Shown here in pieces: positions 1-8,513 of a DNA stretch of 64,000 nt. Source of the DNA: Sphaerotilus montanus. Its GTDB lineage: Bacteria > Pseudomonadota > Gammaproteobacteria > Burkholderiales > Burkholderiaceae_C. The stretch is taken from assembly GCF_013410775.1 (NCBI RefSeq), contig NZ_JACCFH010000001.1, positions 4,588,001-4,652,000 of the forward strand, read 5' to 3'. The notes beneath the pieces were generated by a model. It was given only the letters and a program-made list of their open reading frames with translations. It had not been told where the DNA came from and ran no database searches. How positions within the stretch are numbered: position 1 is the stretch's first letter; each line of letters begins with the position of its first letter. The position numbers were made by a program, and so were the translations under genes.

Positions 1-372
1 GCCCTGGTCACCGGCGCCGGTGTTCAGGTGGTCGTCGCTCGCATGGTCCACGCCCTGCGCGATGTCGTTCGACTGCTTGTCGTAGGCCACCAGCACCGCG
101 CAGCCCTTGTAGTCGATGCCGTACTCGGTGTTGTCGTAGCCGATGCGCTTGATGGTGTCGCGGGCGACCTGGATGTAGTCGACGTGCGCGTTGGTCGTGA
201 TCTCGCCCGCCAGCACGACGAGGCCCGTGTTGCACAGCGTCTCGGCGGCCACGCGGCTGCGCGGGTCCTGTTCGAAGATCGCGTCGAGGATCGCGTCGGA
301 GATCTGGTCGGCGACCTTGTCGGGGTGCCCTTCCGAGACGGATTCGGATGTGAAGAGGAAATCGTTGGACAT
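1..372 (-). CDS. metK: S-adenosylmethionine synthetase, N-terminal part (runs off the window)
   Basis: Makes S-adenosylmethionine from methionine and ATP in the cytoplasm. The visible N-terminal 124 residues begin [20 protein letters not shown], the family signature, with the SEGHPDK loop and the later [10 protein letters not shown] and GAGDQG stretches. The start is the ATG at 370-372; the C-terminal two thirds lie outside the window. It sits 38 bases downstream of egtD on the same strand, with no terminator seen between them. EgtD consumes three molecules of the product per histidine, so the neighbourhood is functionally coherent. The gap is too short for a SAM riboswitch. Identity is certain; co-transcription is inference. 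Confidence 0.97.
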   Translation of the reverse strand, partial: MSNDFLFTSESVSEGHPDKVADQISDAILDAIFEQDPRSRVAAETLCNTGLVVLAGEITTNAHVDYIQVARDTIKRIGYDNTEYGIDYKGCAVLVAYDKQSNDIAQGVDHASDDHLNTGAGDQG

Positions 373-410
373 GTCGTGCAGGTCAGGTTCAGGGGTCTGG
401 TGCGCCGGAG

Positions 411-1367
411 TCAGGTACGCGCCTTCAGCAGATGCACGCTGAAGTAGCCTTTGTCATCCAGCCAGAGCTTCTCGCCCATCCAGCCCGCATCCCAGGCCAG
501 TTGCCGGAGTTCGTCGGGCGTGTACTTGTAGGAGTTCTCGGTGTGGATCGACTCGCCGGCATCGAAGTCGAAGGTATTGCCGTTGACGCGCACGCGCTGC
601 GCTTCGCGGCTGACGAGGTGCATCTCGATGCGTCCCCGTGCGGCGTTGTAGAAGGCACGGTGCTCGAAGCTGTCCGGGTCGACGTCCGAGGCCAGCTCCT
701 TGCGCAGGCGCTCCAGCAGATTGAGGTTGAACGCTGCGGTGACACCGGCCGGGTCGTTGTAGGCCAGGTGCAGGATGTCGGCCGGCTTCTTGGTGTCGAC
801 ACCGATCAGCAGACGGCCATCGTCGCCCGCCTTGCTGCGCAGGTCGCGCAGGAAGCGGATCGCCTCGGCCGGATCGAAGTTGCCGAGGCTGGAGCCGGGG
901 TAGAAGAACACGCGCCGCGTGGCGGGAATGTCAGACGGCAGCGCGTAAGGCTTGGTGTGGTCGACACAGACCGCGTGCACCGGCAGCCCGGGATAGTCCG
1001 CCGCCAGCCGCGCAGCCGAAGCGCGTAGGTGCTCGGCCGAGATGTCCATCGGCACGTACATCGCCGGGCGCACCCGGTCGAGCAGGAAGCGCACCTTGAT
1101 GCTGCTGCCCGCGCCGGGCTCGATCAGGTGGCAGTCCTCGATCTGCAGGCTCGCCAGGATGTCCTCGGCATGGGTCTCGAAGATGCTGCGTTCGACCGCG
1201 GGCACGTAGTACTCGGGCTGGGCACAGATCTGGTCGAAGATCTGCGAGCCGACCTCGTCGTAGAAGAACTTCGGCGGGATCTGCTTGGGCGTCGCGGACA
1301 GACCGTGGATCACGCTGTGGTGGAAGTCGTCGAACTCGGGCTGGCAGTCGTGAAAGCGGTACGTCAT
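411..1367 (-). CDS. egtD: L-histidine N-alpha-methyltransferase EgtD
   Basis: Trimethylates histidine to hercynine using S-adenosylmethionine, the first step of ergothioneine synthesis. The 318-residue length matches the family. The methyltransferase motif I is visible as IEPGAGSS at about residues 82-89, and the N-terminal [14 protein letters not shown] and PEYYVPAVE stretches are typical of EgtD. The ATG at 1367 is chosen because it opens the conserved MTYRFHD start; the reading frame stays open upstream only as a shadow inside egtB. It follows egtB by 19 bases and precedes metK. EgtC and EgtE are not in the window, so later steps must be encoded elsewhere or use other enzymes. Confidence 0.94.
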   Translation of the reverse strand: MTYRFHDCQPEFDDFHHSVIHGLSATPKQIPPKFFYDEVGSQIFDQICAQPEYYVPAVERSIFETHAEDILASLQIEDCHLIEPGAGSSIKVRFLLDRVRPAMYVPMDISAEHLRASAARLAADYPGLPVHAVCVDHTKPYALPSDIPATRRVFFYPGSSLGNFDPAEAIRFLRDLRSKAGDDGRLLIGVDTKKPADILHLAYNDPAGVTAAFNLNLLERLRKELASDVDPDSFEHRAFYNAARGRIEMHLVSREAQRVRVNGNTFDFDAGESIHTENSYKYTPDELRQLAWDAGWMGEKLWLDDKGYFSVHLLKART

Positions 1368-1386
1368 CGGTCGAATCCTCCAGAGA

Positions 1387-2649
1387 TCAGCAATTCCCCG
1401 CGAGCCGGATGCCCGTGAAGGCCCAGCGGTCGTGGGGGTAGAAGAAATTGCGGTAGCTCGCGCGCAGGTGGTCCAGCGACGTGGCGCAGCAACCACCGCG
1501 CAGCACCATCTGGTTGCACATGAACTTGCCGTTGTATTCACCGGCCGAGCCTTCCAGCGGCCGGAAGCCCGGGTACGGCAGGTAGGCCGAGCCGGTCCAG
1601 GTCCAGAGGTCGCCGTGCCACTGGCCTTCCGGCCCGGCGGGCATGGGGTGCAGGAAGCCCTGTTCGAAGGTGTTGCCCTGCAGCGGCTGCTGCGCGAGCA
1701 CCACTTCGAGTTCGGCCTCGGTCGGCAGGCGTTGGCCGGCCCAGCGCGCATAGGCCTCGGCCTCGTAGTAGCTGACGTGGCAGACCGGCGCGTGCGGGTC
1801 GAGCGGGCGCCAGCCTCCGAGCGTCATCTCCAGCCAGCCGCCCTGTCCGTCCCGCTCCCAGTACAGCGGGTGCTGCCAGTCGTGGCGGCGGATGTGCGCC
1901 CAGCCGTCGGAGAGCCAGTGCGCGGCCTGCGTGTAGGCCCCGGACTCGATGAACGCGAGGTATTCGCCGTTGGTCACCAGCCGGTCGGCGACGCGGTAGC
2001 GGTCCAGCCAGACGCGGTGGCGCGGCGACTCGTTGTCGAAGGCGAAGCCGCTGCCGCGGACGTGGCCGATCTCGTGCAGCCCCTCGCCCAGCTCGACCCA
2101 GCGCATCGGCCGGGTGGACTCGACCGTGCGGCGCGGCAGGTCGTGGCGGTAGGCCGGCTTGAGCGGGTTGACCGCGAAGTTGGCCTTGATGTCCATGCAC
2201 AGCAGCTCCTGGTGCTGCTGCTCGTGGTGCAGGCCGAGTTCGATGAAGCCGCAGATGCCGGCATCCGGCTGCTGCTCCAGCAGATCGAACAGTTCCTCCA
2301 TCGCCGCATCGACCGTGCGGCGGTAGCGGTAGACATCCTCGACCGAGGGCCGGGCGAGGTGGCCGCGCTGATTGCGGGGATGGAACTTGCCGATCGACTC
2401 GTAGTAGGAGTTGAACAGCACCTCGAAGCCCGGAAACCCCGCCCGGTAGTCCGGGTGGTGCGGCTTGAGCAGGAAGGTCTCGAAGAACCAGGTGACGTGG
2501 GCGATGTGCCACTTCGGCGGACTGGCCTCGGCGGCGGCCTGGGTCTGGTAGTCCTCGGTCAGCAGCGGGGCACACAGCGTCTCGGTCACGGCGCGGACTG
2601 CGCGGTAGCGCCGGCGCAGTTCAGAGGGGGCGATGGCAGGACCGGGCAT
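1387..2649 (-). CDS. egtB: Ergothioneine biosynthesis sulfoxide synthase EgtB
   Basis: Non-haem iron enzyme that couples hercynine with a thiol (gamma-glutamylcysteine or cysteine) and oxygen to give a sulfoxide. It has 420 residues. An N-terminal DinB-like domain carries WHIAH (about 47-51) and HHEQQHQE (about 141-148), which supply the His ligands of the iron. A C-terminal formylglycine-generating-enzyme-like domain follows, ending with VLRGGCCAT and YRNFFYPHDRW. The ATG at 2649 lies 3 bases beyond the mscS-like stop, so translation is probably coupled. Which thiol donor is used cannot be read from the sequence. Confidence 0.94.
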   Translation of the reverse strand: MPGPAIAPSELRRRYRAVRAVTETLCAPLLTEDYQTQAAAEASPPKWHIAHVTWFFETFLLKPHHPDYRAGFPGFEVLFNSYYESIGKFHPRNQRGHLARPSVEDVYRYRRTVDAAMEELFDLLEQQPDAGICGFIELGLHHEQQHQELLCMDIKANFAVNPLKPAYRHDLPRRTVESTRPMRWVELGEGLHEIGHVRGSGFAFDNESPRHRVWLDRYRVADRLVTNGEYLAFIESGAYTQAAHWLSDGWAHIRRHDWQHPLYWERDGQGGWLEMTLGGWRPLDPHAPVCHVSYYEAEAYARWAGQRLPTEAELEVVLAQQPLQGNTFEQGFLHPMPAGPEGQWHGDLWTWTGSAYLPYPGFRPLEGSAGEYNGKFMCNQMVLRGGCCATSLDHLRASYRNFFYPHDRWAFTGIRLAGNC

Positions 2650-2652
2650 GGC

Positions 2653-3783
2653 TCAGGCGGGCTGGAGCCGCGAAGGCGTCGGACGGACGGCCACGGGCGT
2701 GGACGCCGGGGCGGGACGCTCGTCCAGTTGCATCTCCACCCGCAGCGGCAGCGCCATGCGGATGCCGGCCTGCTCGAAGCGGCGCAGCACTTCCAGGTTC
2801 ACCTGCGTCTTGGCGCGGCAGATCTTCTCGTACTCGTTGCCGATCTGCGCCCGCTCGTCGGACGACCACTTGGCCACGGCATACCAGAACTCCAGTTCGA
2901 GGTAACCCGGCTCGACCTTGTCCAGTGCCGCCCAGCCGCTCTTCAGCAACAGCGCGTTGTCGGCCACCACCGCATGCAGGATGGCCAGCGCCTCTTCGAC
3001 CTTGGCCGGCGGCGTCCAGGGTTCGATGCGCAGGCGCGCTTCCTGGTAGTAGCAGCCCTGACTGTCGATGTTGGTGACCACACCATCGGTGAAGACCTTG
3101 TTGGGGATCTGCACCAGGCGGCCGTACCAGTTGGTCACCGTGGTCGTGCGCAGGCCGATCTTCTGCACCCAGCCGTTGATGCCGTTGACCTCGATGCGCT
3201 CGCCGACCTTGAAGGGACGCTGCGTCAGCACGACCACGCCGCCGAAGATATTGGCCACCGTGTCCTGGGCCGCCAGCGCCAGCGCCATGCCGCCGATCCC
3301 CAGACCCGCCAGCACCGCGGTCACTTCGAAGCCGATGCTGTTGAGGGCCGTCGCCAGACCGGCAAGCCAGATCAGCACATGCGCCACCGTGCGCAGCACC
3401 ATCAGCAGGTGCAGCTCGATCGAGCTGTCCGGCTTGCGCGCCTGCGGCTCGAACACGCTGCGGTGGAAGGCGTCGTAGACGGCCACCAGCAGCCAGGTGA
3501 GCGACACGGCGATGGCGAACGTGATGCCCTGCGCAGCCACCGTGCCCAGCGCGGCCGGCATCGACAGCATCCCGATCGCCAGCCGCATGCCCAGCAGCAT
3601 GGCCATCACCGTGAGGGGCGCTGACGCCTCCTCGCTGACGGCCACGACCAGTCCACTGCCCAGCTTGCGCGCCGACGCGTGCAGCACGCCCACCAGCATC
3701 CGGCCCAGCAGCAAGGCACCGACCACCAGGCCCACGGCCATCAACCACTGGCTCAGCGGATTTCCAAAAACAGTTGCATCCAC
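2653..3783 (-). CDS. MscS-family mechanosensitive ion channel
   Basis: Inner-membrane channel expected to open under membrane tension and release solutes. It has 376 residues with about four hydrophobic segments in the first 170. The pore-lining helix and beta domain follow in the family pattern: an Ala/Gly-rich stretch with LGIGGMALALAAQDTVANIF, then QRPFKVGERIEVNG and IPNKVFTDGVVTN. The C-terminal tail is Pro/Ala-rich. It is the first gene of an apparent mscS-egtB-egtD-metK run with near-zero spacing. Why an osmotic channel should head an ergothioneine operon is not evident. Confidence 0.92.
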   Translation of the reverse strand: MDATVFGNPLSQWLMAVGLVVGALLLGRMLVGVLHASARKLGSGLVVAVSEEASAPLTVMAMLLGMRLAIGMLSMPAALGTVAAQGITFAIAVSLTWLLVAVYDAFHRSVFEPQARKPDSSIELHLLMVLRTVAHVLIWLAGLATALNSIGFEVTAVLAGLGIGGMALALAAQDTVANIFGGVVVLTQRPFKVGERIEVNGINGWVQKIGLRTTTVTNWYGRLVQIPNKVFTDGVVTNIDSQGCYYQEARLRIEPWTPPAKVEEALAILHAVVADNALLLKSGWAALDKVEPGYLELEFWYAVAKWSSDERAQIGNEYEKICRAKTQVNLEVLRRFEQAGIRMALPLRVEMQLDERPAPASTPVAVRPTPSRLQPA

Positions 3784-3949
3784 GTGGTTTACCCCAAAAG
3801 TGCCAAGACTGGCTGTTATTCGTGAAAAAAATCATAGTCTGGTATGTATATTTTTATCATTACGGGTACTTTCTTTTACAAAGCACCTGGGGCAGCCCAC
3901 GCGCTCCACTGCGAAGCACGCCAACCCACCGGGCCACTAAGATCGCCCC
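3784..3949. promoter_or_regulatory. AT-rich divergent intergenic region
   Basis: This 166-base gap separates the minus-strand mscS-like gene from the plus-strand TetR gene. The stretch at about 3815-3885 is clearly AT-rich against GC-rich surroundings, as expected for divergent promoters. A TetR-family regulator usually binds its own intergenic region, so an operator is likely, but I could not pick out a convincing palindrome. Confidence 0.4.
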
Positions 3950-4675
3950 ATGCGCAGCAGCCCATCCCCTGATTCCGACGACTCCCGCAGCCCCCGTCGC
4001 CGTGCCCCCGCCAGCGCCAAGTCCGAGCAGCGCATCCGCGACCTGCTGCGCGTCGGCCGCGAGGTGTTCGCGGAAAAGGGCTACGAGCACGCGACCACCA
4101 CCGAGATCGCCCAGCGCCTGGGCATCAGCGAGGCGACCGTCTTCACCTACTTCCGCGGCAAGCGGGAGCTGTGCGTGCGCGTGATCAGCGACTGGTACGA
4201 CGAGATCATCGCGACGATGGAAGCCGGCCTGCCGCGCGAGCAGCCGATCCGGGCGCAGCTGCACTACCTGATCCAGACGCACCTGCGGCTGTTCCTGGTG
4301 CAGGGCACGGGGCTGTGCGCGCTGGTGCTGTCGGAGGGTCGCTCGAAGGGACAGGCGCTGGGCGAGAGCTTCCTGCCGCTGCAGCGCCGCTACACCGCGC
4401 CGCTGATGGACCTGCTCGCGCGCGGTCAGGCCTCGGGCGAGCTGCGCCGGGACGTGCCGCTGCGGCTGCTGCGCTCGATGGTGCTCGGGCCGATGGAGCA
4501 CCTCCTGTGGGAGGTCATCGCCCAGAACAAGCCGACCGACATCGACGCCGTCTCGACCGATCTGGTGGCGCTGCTGTGGTCGGCGCTGCAGGCACCGGAC
4601 ACGGAGCTGGCCGCGCTGCGCCTGCTGCGCGCCGAGCTGGCCGAGGCGCTGGCGCGCAGCGGATCCGGCGCTTGA
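3950..4675 (+). CDS. TetR/AcrR family transcriptional regulator
   Basis: DNA-binding repressor of 241 residues. The N-terminal helix-turn-helix is clear: REVFAEKGYEHATTTEIAQR leads into LGISEATVFTYFRGKREL (about residues 40-80). The rest is a helical ligand-binding domain whose ligand cannot be predicted. The first 25 residues are an Arg/Pro/Ser-rich leader. Its stop overlaps the proposed start of the next gene, which suggests the two are co-expressed. It is divergent from the mscS-egt run and may regulate that, itself and its partner. Confidence 0.93.
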   Translation: MRSSPSPDSDDSRSPRRRAPASAKSEQRIRDLLRVGREVFAEKGYEHATTTEIAQRLGISEATVFTYFRGKRELCVRVISDWYDEIIATMEAGLPREQPIRAQLHYLIQTHLRLFLVQGTGLCALVLSEGRSKGQALGESFLPLQRRYTAPLMDLLARGQASGELRRDVPLRLLRSMVLGPMEHLLWEVIAQNKPTDIDAVSTDLVALLWSALQAPDTELAALRLLRAELAEALARSGSGA

Positions 4676-5085
4676 GACCCGCCCGCCACCGGGTGCACCG
4701 CACCATCGCCTACGCCTGGGTCGCGCCGGTGACGCTGGCCGGGCTGGTGCTGGCCGGGCTCGCGCTGGCGTGCGGGGCACGGGCGCGGTGGGTCGAGGGC
4801 CAGCTCGAAGTGGCCGGCGCGCACCGGCTGCGCGGCTTCGGGCGCTGGCCGCCTGTCCGGGATTTCGTCGCGATCACGCTCGGCCACGTCATCCTGGGGC
4901 GCGACCACGCCACGCTGGCGCGCTGGCGCCGCCACGAGCAGGCACACGTGCGGCAGTACGAGCGCTGGGGCCTGCTGTTCTGGCCGCTCTACCTCGGGGC
5001 GAGCGGCTGGACGTGGCTGCGCGGCCGGGAGCCCTACCGGGACAATCCGTTCGAGATCGAGGCGCGCAGGGCCGAGGCCGAGTGA
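4672..5085 (+). CDS. Small membrane-associated protein with an HExxH motif, unknown function
   Basis: About 137 residues if read from the TTG at 4672, which overlaps the upstream TGA, or 130 from GTG 4693. An N-terminal hydrophobic segment (VAPVTLAGLVLAGLALACG) is followed by a conserved-looking core with ITLGHVILG and RHEQAHVRQYERWG. HEQAH fits the zinc-metalloprotease signature HExxH. Proteins with this His-Glu core exist in other bacteria, but I know of no assigned function. The end contains REPYRDNPFEIEARRAE and overlaps the convergent acyltransferase gene by 52 bases. The start codon is uncertain. Confidence 0.7.
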   Translation: MRPARHRVHRTIAYAWVAPVTLAGLVLAGLALACGARARWVEGQLEVAGAHRLRGFGRWPPVRDFVAITLGHVILGRDHATLARWRRHEQAHVRQYERWGLLFWPLYLGASGWTWLRGREPYRDNPFEIEARRAEAE

Positions 5086-6197
5086 AAGGACCGGCTGACC
5101 ACCCGGTCCGGCGCGCGCTCGGTCGTGCGTGCCACCGCTGGTGGCGTCAGGACGACCTGCAGCCACCAGCCAGCCACCAGGCTGGTGCCCCAGGCGACGA
5201 ACAGACCCAGCAGGTTCATGCCCGGCGAGGTCGGCCACAGGCGGTAGAACGCAGCGCCCACCACGAGAATCACCGGGTAGTGCATCAGGAACACCGTGTA
5301 GGAGATGCGGGACAGGAAGGCCACCACCCCGCGGACCGGACCGGCGTTCAGCCAGCGCCAGCCGCGCCCGATGTCCAGCGCCAGCACCAGCGCCACACAA
5401 CCCGCCAGCGCCACGCGGCTGCGCCACTCCACCAGCAGCGCCAATGCCGTGAGCACCACGATGGCACCGGTCCACAGGGCACGCTGGCGTGCCGCCCTCG
5501 CCCATTGCGCCATCACGCCCAGACCATAGGCGCCGATGAAGTACGGCGCCCACATGTCGAGAGGCGGTTCGCGGTTGAACCAGAGCAGCGACGCGCCGAT
5601 CAGCACCACCACGGTCAGCGCCGTGACGCGCCCGCGGGCAGCGGTGTCCCCACCCCACCAGAGGCGCAGCGCACAGAGCAGCGCCAGCGCCGCGTACAGC
5701 TGCGCGTCGATGGCGACGTACCAGACACCGGCCGACAAGGCGTCTTCCTCCAGCACGTCCTGCAGCATCAGCACATTGGTGACGAACTGCCAGAGGGTCG
5801 GTGCCTCCGGGATGGTGGGATGGTCGATCAGGGTGCGGGCACACAGCGCGCACCACACCGCGGCCAGCAAGGCCACGAAGTACGGCGGCATCAACCGCTT
5901 CAGACGCCGCCACTGGGTCTGCAGCAGCACGCCGGGGCCGGCAGGGGTCGGGGCATCGGGAGTCGGCAGGAGCCCGCGGGCGGCCAGAAAACCCCCCATC
6001 ACGAGAAAGACCTGCACGGCGAGCCGCGCATGGCTGACCAGCCACTCCATCAGATCGCCCGTGAGATGACCGACGACGTCGGACATGGGGCCGTACAGGG
6101 CAAGGTGGTGCCAGACGATGAACTGGGAGGCGAGGGCCTTGCCCAGATCGACCATCGGCAGCGATGGTCCTTGAGGGTTCCGGATTGAAAACTGCAT
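5034..6197 (-). CDS. Acyltransferase 3 family membrane protein
   Basis: Integral membrane O-acyltransferase of the OafA/NodX type, which transfers acyl groups to surface sugars or similar acceptors. It has roughly 387 residues with about ten hydrophobic segments. Family features include the early FIVWHHLALYG (His in the first helix), the Arg-rich WRRLKRLMPPY loop, YVAIDAQLYA and RISYTVFLMHYPVI. ATG 6197 is preferred because AGGA lies eight bases upstream; ATG 6206 is an alternative. The acceptor is unknown and no polysaccharide genes are adjacent. Its 3' end overlaps the convergent HExxH gene. Confidence 0.88.
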   Translation of the reverse strand: MQFSIRNPQGPSLPMVDLGKALASQFIVWHHLALYGPMSDVVGHLTGDLMEWLVSHARLAVQVFLVMGGFLAARGLLPTPDAPTPAGPGVLLQTQWRRLKRLMPPYFVALLAAVWCALCARTLIDHPTIPEAPTLWQFVTNVLMLQDVLEEDALSAGVWYVAIDAQLYAALALLCALRLWWGGDTAARGRVTALTVVVLIGASLLWFNREPPLDMWAPYFIGAYGLGVMAQWARAARQRALWTGAIVVLTALALLVEWRSRVALAGCVALVLALDIGRGWRWLNAGPVRGVVAFLSRISYTVFLMHYPVILVVGAAFYRLWPTSPGMNLLGLFVAWGTSLVAGWWLQVVLTPPAVARTTERAPDRVVSRSFHSASALRASISNGLSR

Positions 6198-6247
6198 CGC
6201 CGACATCCTAGCCGGCGACGCTTGCGCGGAAGTTATGCCAAAAAGTT

Positions 6248-6280
6248 CACTTCAGGCGCACTTCAGGCGCACTTCAGGCA
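6248..6280. repeat. Three tandem copies of an 11-base unit
   Basis: The unit CACTTCAGGCG occurs at 6248-6258 and 6259-6269, and as CACTTCAGGCA at 6270-6280. Related TTCAGG words recur at about 6295 and 6550. The array lies between the acyltransferase start and the end of the small Arg-rich gene. It could be a direct-repeat operator or simple sequence; nothing here decides between these. Confidence 0.75.
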
Positions 6281-6295
6281 CACGGACTGTGCAGT

Positions 6296-6490
6296 TCAGG
6301 CCAGCGCGCGGAGCGGCCGGGTCGTGGCCGGCTTGCGGCGCAGGCCCGCCGACAGGCACCAGCGCGCCCGGCCGTGGCGGGCCCGGGTGCGGGTGCGCTC
6401 GGCGGTGCAGGTGATCAACCAGGCATTCACGCCGATGGACCGGACCGGGTCCTTCGTGCGTTCTGGGGCTGGTGACGAAAAGACGGACAT
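6296..6490 (-). CDS. Small Arg-rich hypothetical protein (64 residues)
   Basis: Starts MSVFSSPAPERTKDPVRSIG and ends in a very basic tail, with many Arg and few acidic residues. An AGGAG sits seven bases before the ATG at 6490, a strong ribosome site, and this is the main reason to call it. The part near residues 20-30 (VNAWLITCTAER) is the only hydrophobic stretch. I do not recognise a family. It may be a small nucleic-acid-binding protein, or it may not be a gene at all. Confidence 0.45.
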   Translation of the reverse strand: MSVFSSPAPERTKDPVRSIGVNAWLITCTAERTRTRARHGRARWCLSAGLRRKPATTRPLRALA

Positions 6491-6753
6491 GCACTGACTC
6501 CTGTAGCAGAACCGAACGCGATGCAGACAACTGCTTGCGACTTCTTTCAGTTCAGGCCTCGAAGTCTGCGGGAGCCCCCTCGGGATTGCCAGCTTCAGCG
6601 CCCCCTCGAACATGGGCCGAAGAAACAGACCCCCGTGCAGATGGCGCGGTTTGAAGCGTGTGGAAGCCACGACCCCCCCGGTTCTTTGGAGTACCGATCG
6701 ACACCAGGCAGGACCGCCTCCCAGAATGAATTCAAGCAAAGAGGCCACCTGAC

Positions 6754-7419
6754 ATGACCCACAAGAACAACCGCACGCCCTACCGCACTTGTAACTTCGT
6801 CCGCCGGATCGGCGCCACCGTGCTGATCGGGCTGCTGAGCGCCTGCAATGGCGGCAGCGACGAGGATCCGGTCCCGTTGACGGCCAGCACGGTCCTCCCC
6901 TCCGGTGCGGCCACGTCCACCACCACCGGCACAACCACCACCACGGGCACCGCTGCACCTGCCGCGAGCGCGCTGACCGCCGCCACCAGTTGCAGCATCA
7001 CCGCCTTTCAGGCCTCCGTGGTGGCCGAAGTGAACCGGCGGCGTGCCAGTGCGCAGTCCTGCGGCAGCCGCGGCACCTTCGCCGCGGCCGGCAGCCTGCG
7101 CTGGAACGACGTGCTGTTCCGTGCCGCGGCGGCGCATGCCAACGACATGGTGACCGGCAACTTCTTCGCCCACACCGGCAGCAACGGCAGCGCCATCAGC
7201 GACCGGATCAACGCGATCGGCTATTCCTGGGCCAGCGTCGGCGAGAACATCGCCGCCGGCCAGCCGACGGTGACCCGGGTCGTCGATGCCTGGATGGGCA
7301 GCGACGGGCACTGCGCCAACCTGATGAACCCGGTGATGGAAGAGTTCGCGGTGGCCTGTGTCTACAACACGACCAACCGCTCGAACTACTGGGTGATGGA
7401 TCTGGCCAAGCCGCGTTGA
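6754..7419 (+). CDS. CAP/SCP-domain lipoprotein
   Basis: Secreted or outer-membrane-anchored protein of 221 residues. The basic N terminus, a hydrophobic segment and the lipobox LLSAC (about residues 29-33) predict a lipoprotein. A Thr/Ser/Ala-rich linker follows, where repeated Thr runs (TTGTTTTTGT-like) keep the domain away from the membrane. The CAP domain covers about 80-220, with AHANDMVTGNFFAHTG, SVGENIAAGQ and WMGSDGHCANLMNP containing the conserved His and Glu residues. CAP proteins of bacteria have been linked to surface and extracellular roles; the role here is unknown. AGAGG lies 8-12 bases before the ATG. Confidence 0.9.
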   Translation: MTHKNNRTPYRTCNFVRRIGATVLIGLLSACNGGSDEDPVPLTASTVLPSGAATSTTTGTTTTTGTAAPAASALTAATSCSITAFQASVVAEVNRRRASAQSCGSRGTFAAAGSLRWNDVLFRAAAAHANDMVTGNFFAHTGSNGSAISDRINAIGYSWASVGENIAAGQPTVTRVVDAWMGSDGHCANLMNPVMEEFAVACVYNTTNRSNYWVMDLAKPR

Positions 7420-7892
7420 GCAGAAGTACGTTGGTGCGTGTTCCGGCCGGGGGTGGGCATCGACGTCGGGCCGATCGACGCACAGGCCTTTGTCCGCGCG
7501 TGAGAGGTGGACGACTCGGAGGCCGATCAACACCGTGCTGGCGTCGCTGGACCGGGGGATCGGGGGATCGGCAAGGCGGAGTTGCGCGAGTCGTTCCAAT
7601 TTCTGACCGACACACATCTGAGCGCGGCGCGGGTCTATGCCGCGGTGCATCCGCGCCGGGGTCGGCCAGCGTCAGCTGGGCTAGTGAATCCGCTGACGAA
7701 GCGACTGACCTGTTGTCTGGCGGCGGCACCAAACAATAAGCGACAAGTCGCCACCCCCTCTGCCGCGTGAAAAATCCGCACAATTTTCATTAAAATATTC
7801 CTCGCACACCCAATCTGCAATTAATGATATAGCTATTTTTAGACCAATAATTGAAAATGATTTTTTAGTCCGATGAAAATCTAAAATACATC
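7420..7892. other. Gene-poor stretch, possible decayed coding sequence
   Basis: No convincing intact gene is seen in these 473 bases. The first 350 bases are GC-rich and have codon-like bias in short pieces, for example a plus-strand peptide with FRPGVGIDVGPIDAQAFV that ends at the stop near 7502, and one with ELRESFQFLTDTHLSAARVY near 7580-7640. They lie in frames interrupted by stops and lack good starts, so they may be remnants of a lost gene. From about 7770 the base composition turns AT-rich and probably contains the promoter of the following gene. Confidence 0.4.
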
Positions 7893-8405
7893 ATGAAAAA
7901 AACAACCATGACGCTATCTCAGGCAAGACTAGAGCGAGCGCTTTGGCAAGCCGACGCTGACATGACGAGTAGCGGCGATATCTATATCCGACTGACAGAG
8001 ATGGGCTTACCTTCGGAAGTTGCGATCCGTCTGAAGGAATTGCTGGCAATAGTCAGGCCGATTGGCGAAAAAATAATTAGCCTCGGAAAAATAATTGCAC
8101 TCAAAATAATCGATTTTATCGAGAAACATCCAAATCTGGCCGCCGGAATCGCTTTGGGCGCAGCAGTTTCATCACTAATCTCTTCGATACCTCTTTTGGG
8201 ACAAATATTGGCTCCGATTGCACTCCCGCTTGGAATTGCAGTAGGCGCAATCGCTGGCCACAGAATAGATAAGGCCAACGGTGGAGCCATGAGCAGCTCC
8301 ATCGGAGCCATTATCATTGCCCAAGATCTTATCGAGATCGCGAGTGTTTTTTTTCAGTCGTTGATCGACACCATAGCGATATTGTCCTCTGATTTTGACA
8401 CCTGA
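7893..8405 (+). CDS. Hydrophobic glycine-zipper-like membrane protein, unknown function (AT-rich island)
   Basis: It has 170 residues. An N-terminal amphipathic part (residues 1-60) leads into helices rich in Ile/Lys (IGEKIISLGKIIALKIIDFI). Two hydrophobic segments follow, with small-residue spacing (AAGIALGAAVSSLI and PLGIAVGAIAG), then a third C-terminal hydrophobic helix. The codons use many A/T third positions, unlike all surrounding genes, so recent transfer is likely. No clear ribosome site precedes the ATG; a second in-frame ATG lies six codons later. I recognise no family. A pore-forming or membrane-perturbing role is possible from composition only. Confidence 0.6.
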   Translation: MKKTTMTLSQARLERALWQADADMTSSGDIYIRLTEMGLPSEVAIRLKELLAIVRPIGEKIISLGKIIALKIIDFIEKHPNLAAGIALGAAVSSLISSIPLLGQILAPIALPLGIAVGAIAGHRIDKANGGAMSSSIGAIIIAQDLIEIASVFFQSLIDTIAILSSDFDT

Positions 8406-8513
8406 GATCCAGATGGCACCAAAAAATCAATTCCAGTAAAATTTTATTACCAAGCTGTTGATTTTAAAATTTTCGCATCAAGCCTAAAGTCAATTATTTT
8501 AAAATTTATTTTT

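Noticed and set aside
373-410. SAM riboswitch between egtD and metK
   Set aside because: The gap is only 38 bases, too short for any known SAM aptamer plus expression platform.
1432-3624. Very long plus-strand open frame opposite egtB and mscS
   Set aside because: The minus strand carries clear family proteins over the same region; high GC keeps the opposite strand free of stops, and the translated product is a His/Arg/Val-rich shadow.
3860-4780. Minus-strand open frame opposite the TetR gene
   Set aside because: It is a high-GC shadow without a ribosome site; the TetR helix-turn-helix on the plus strand is unmistakable.
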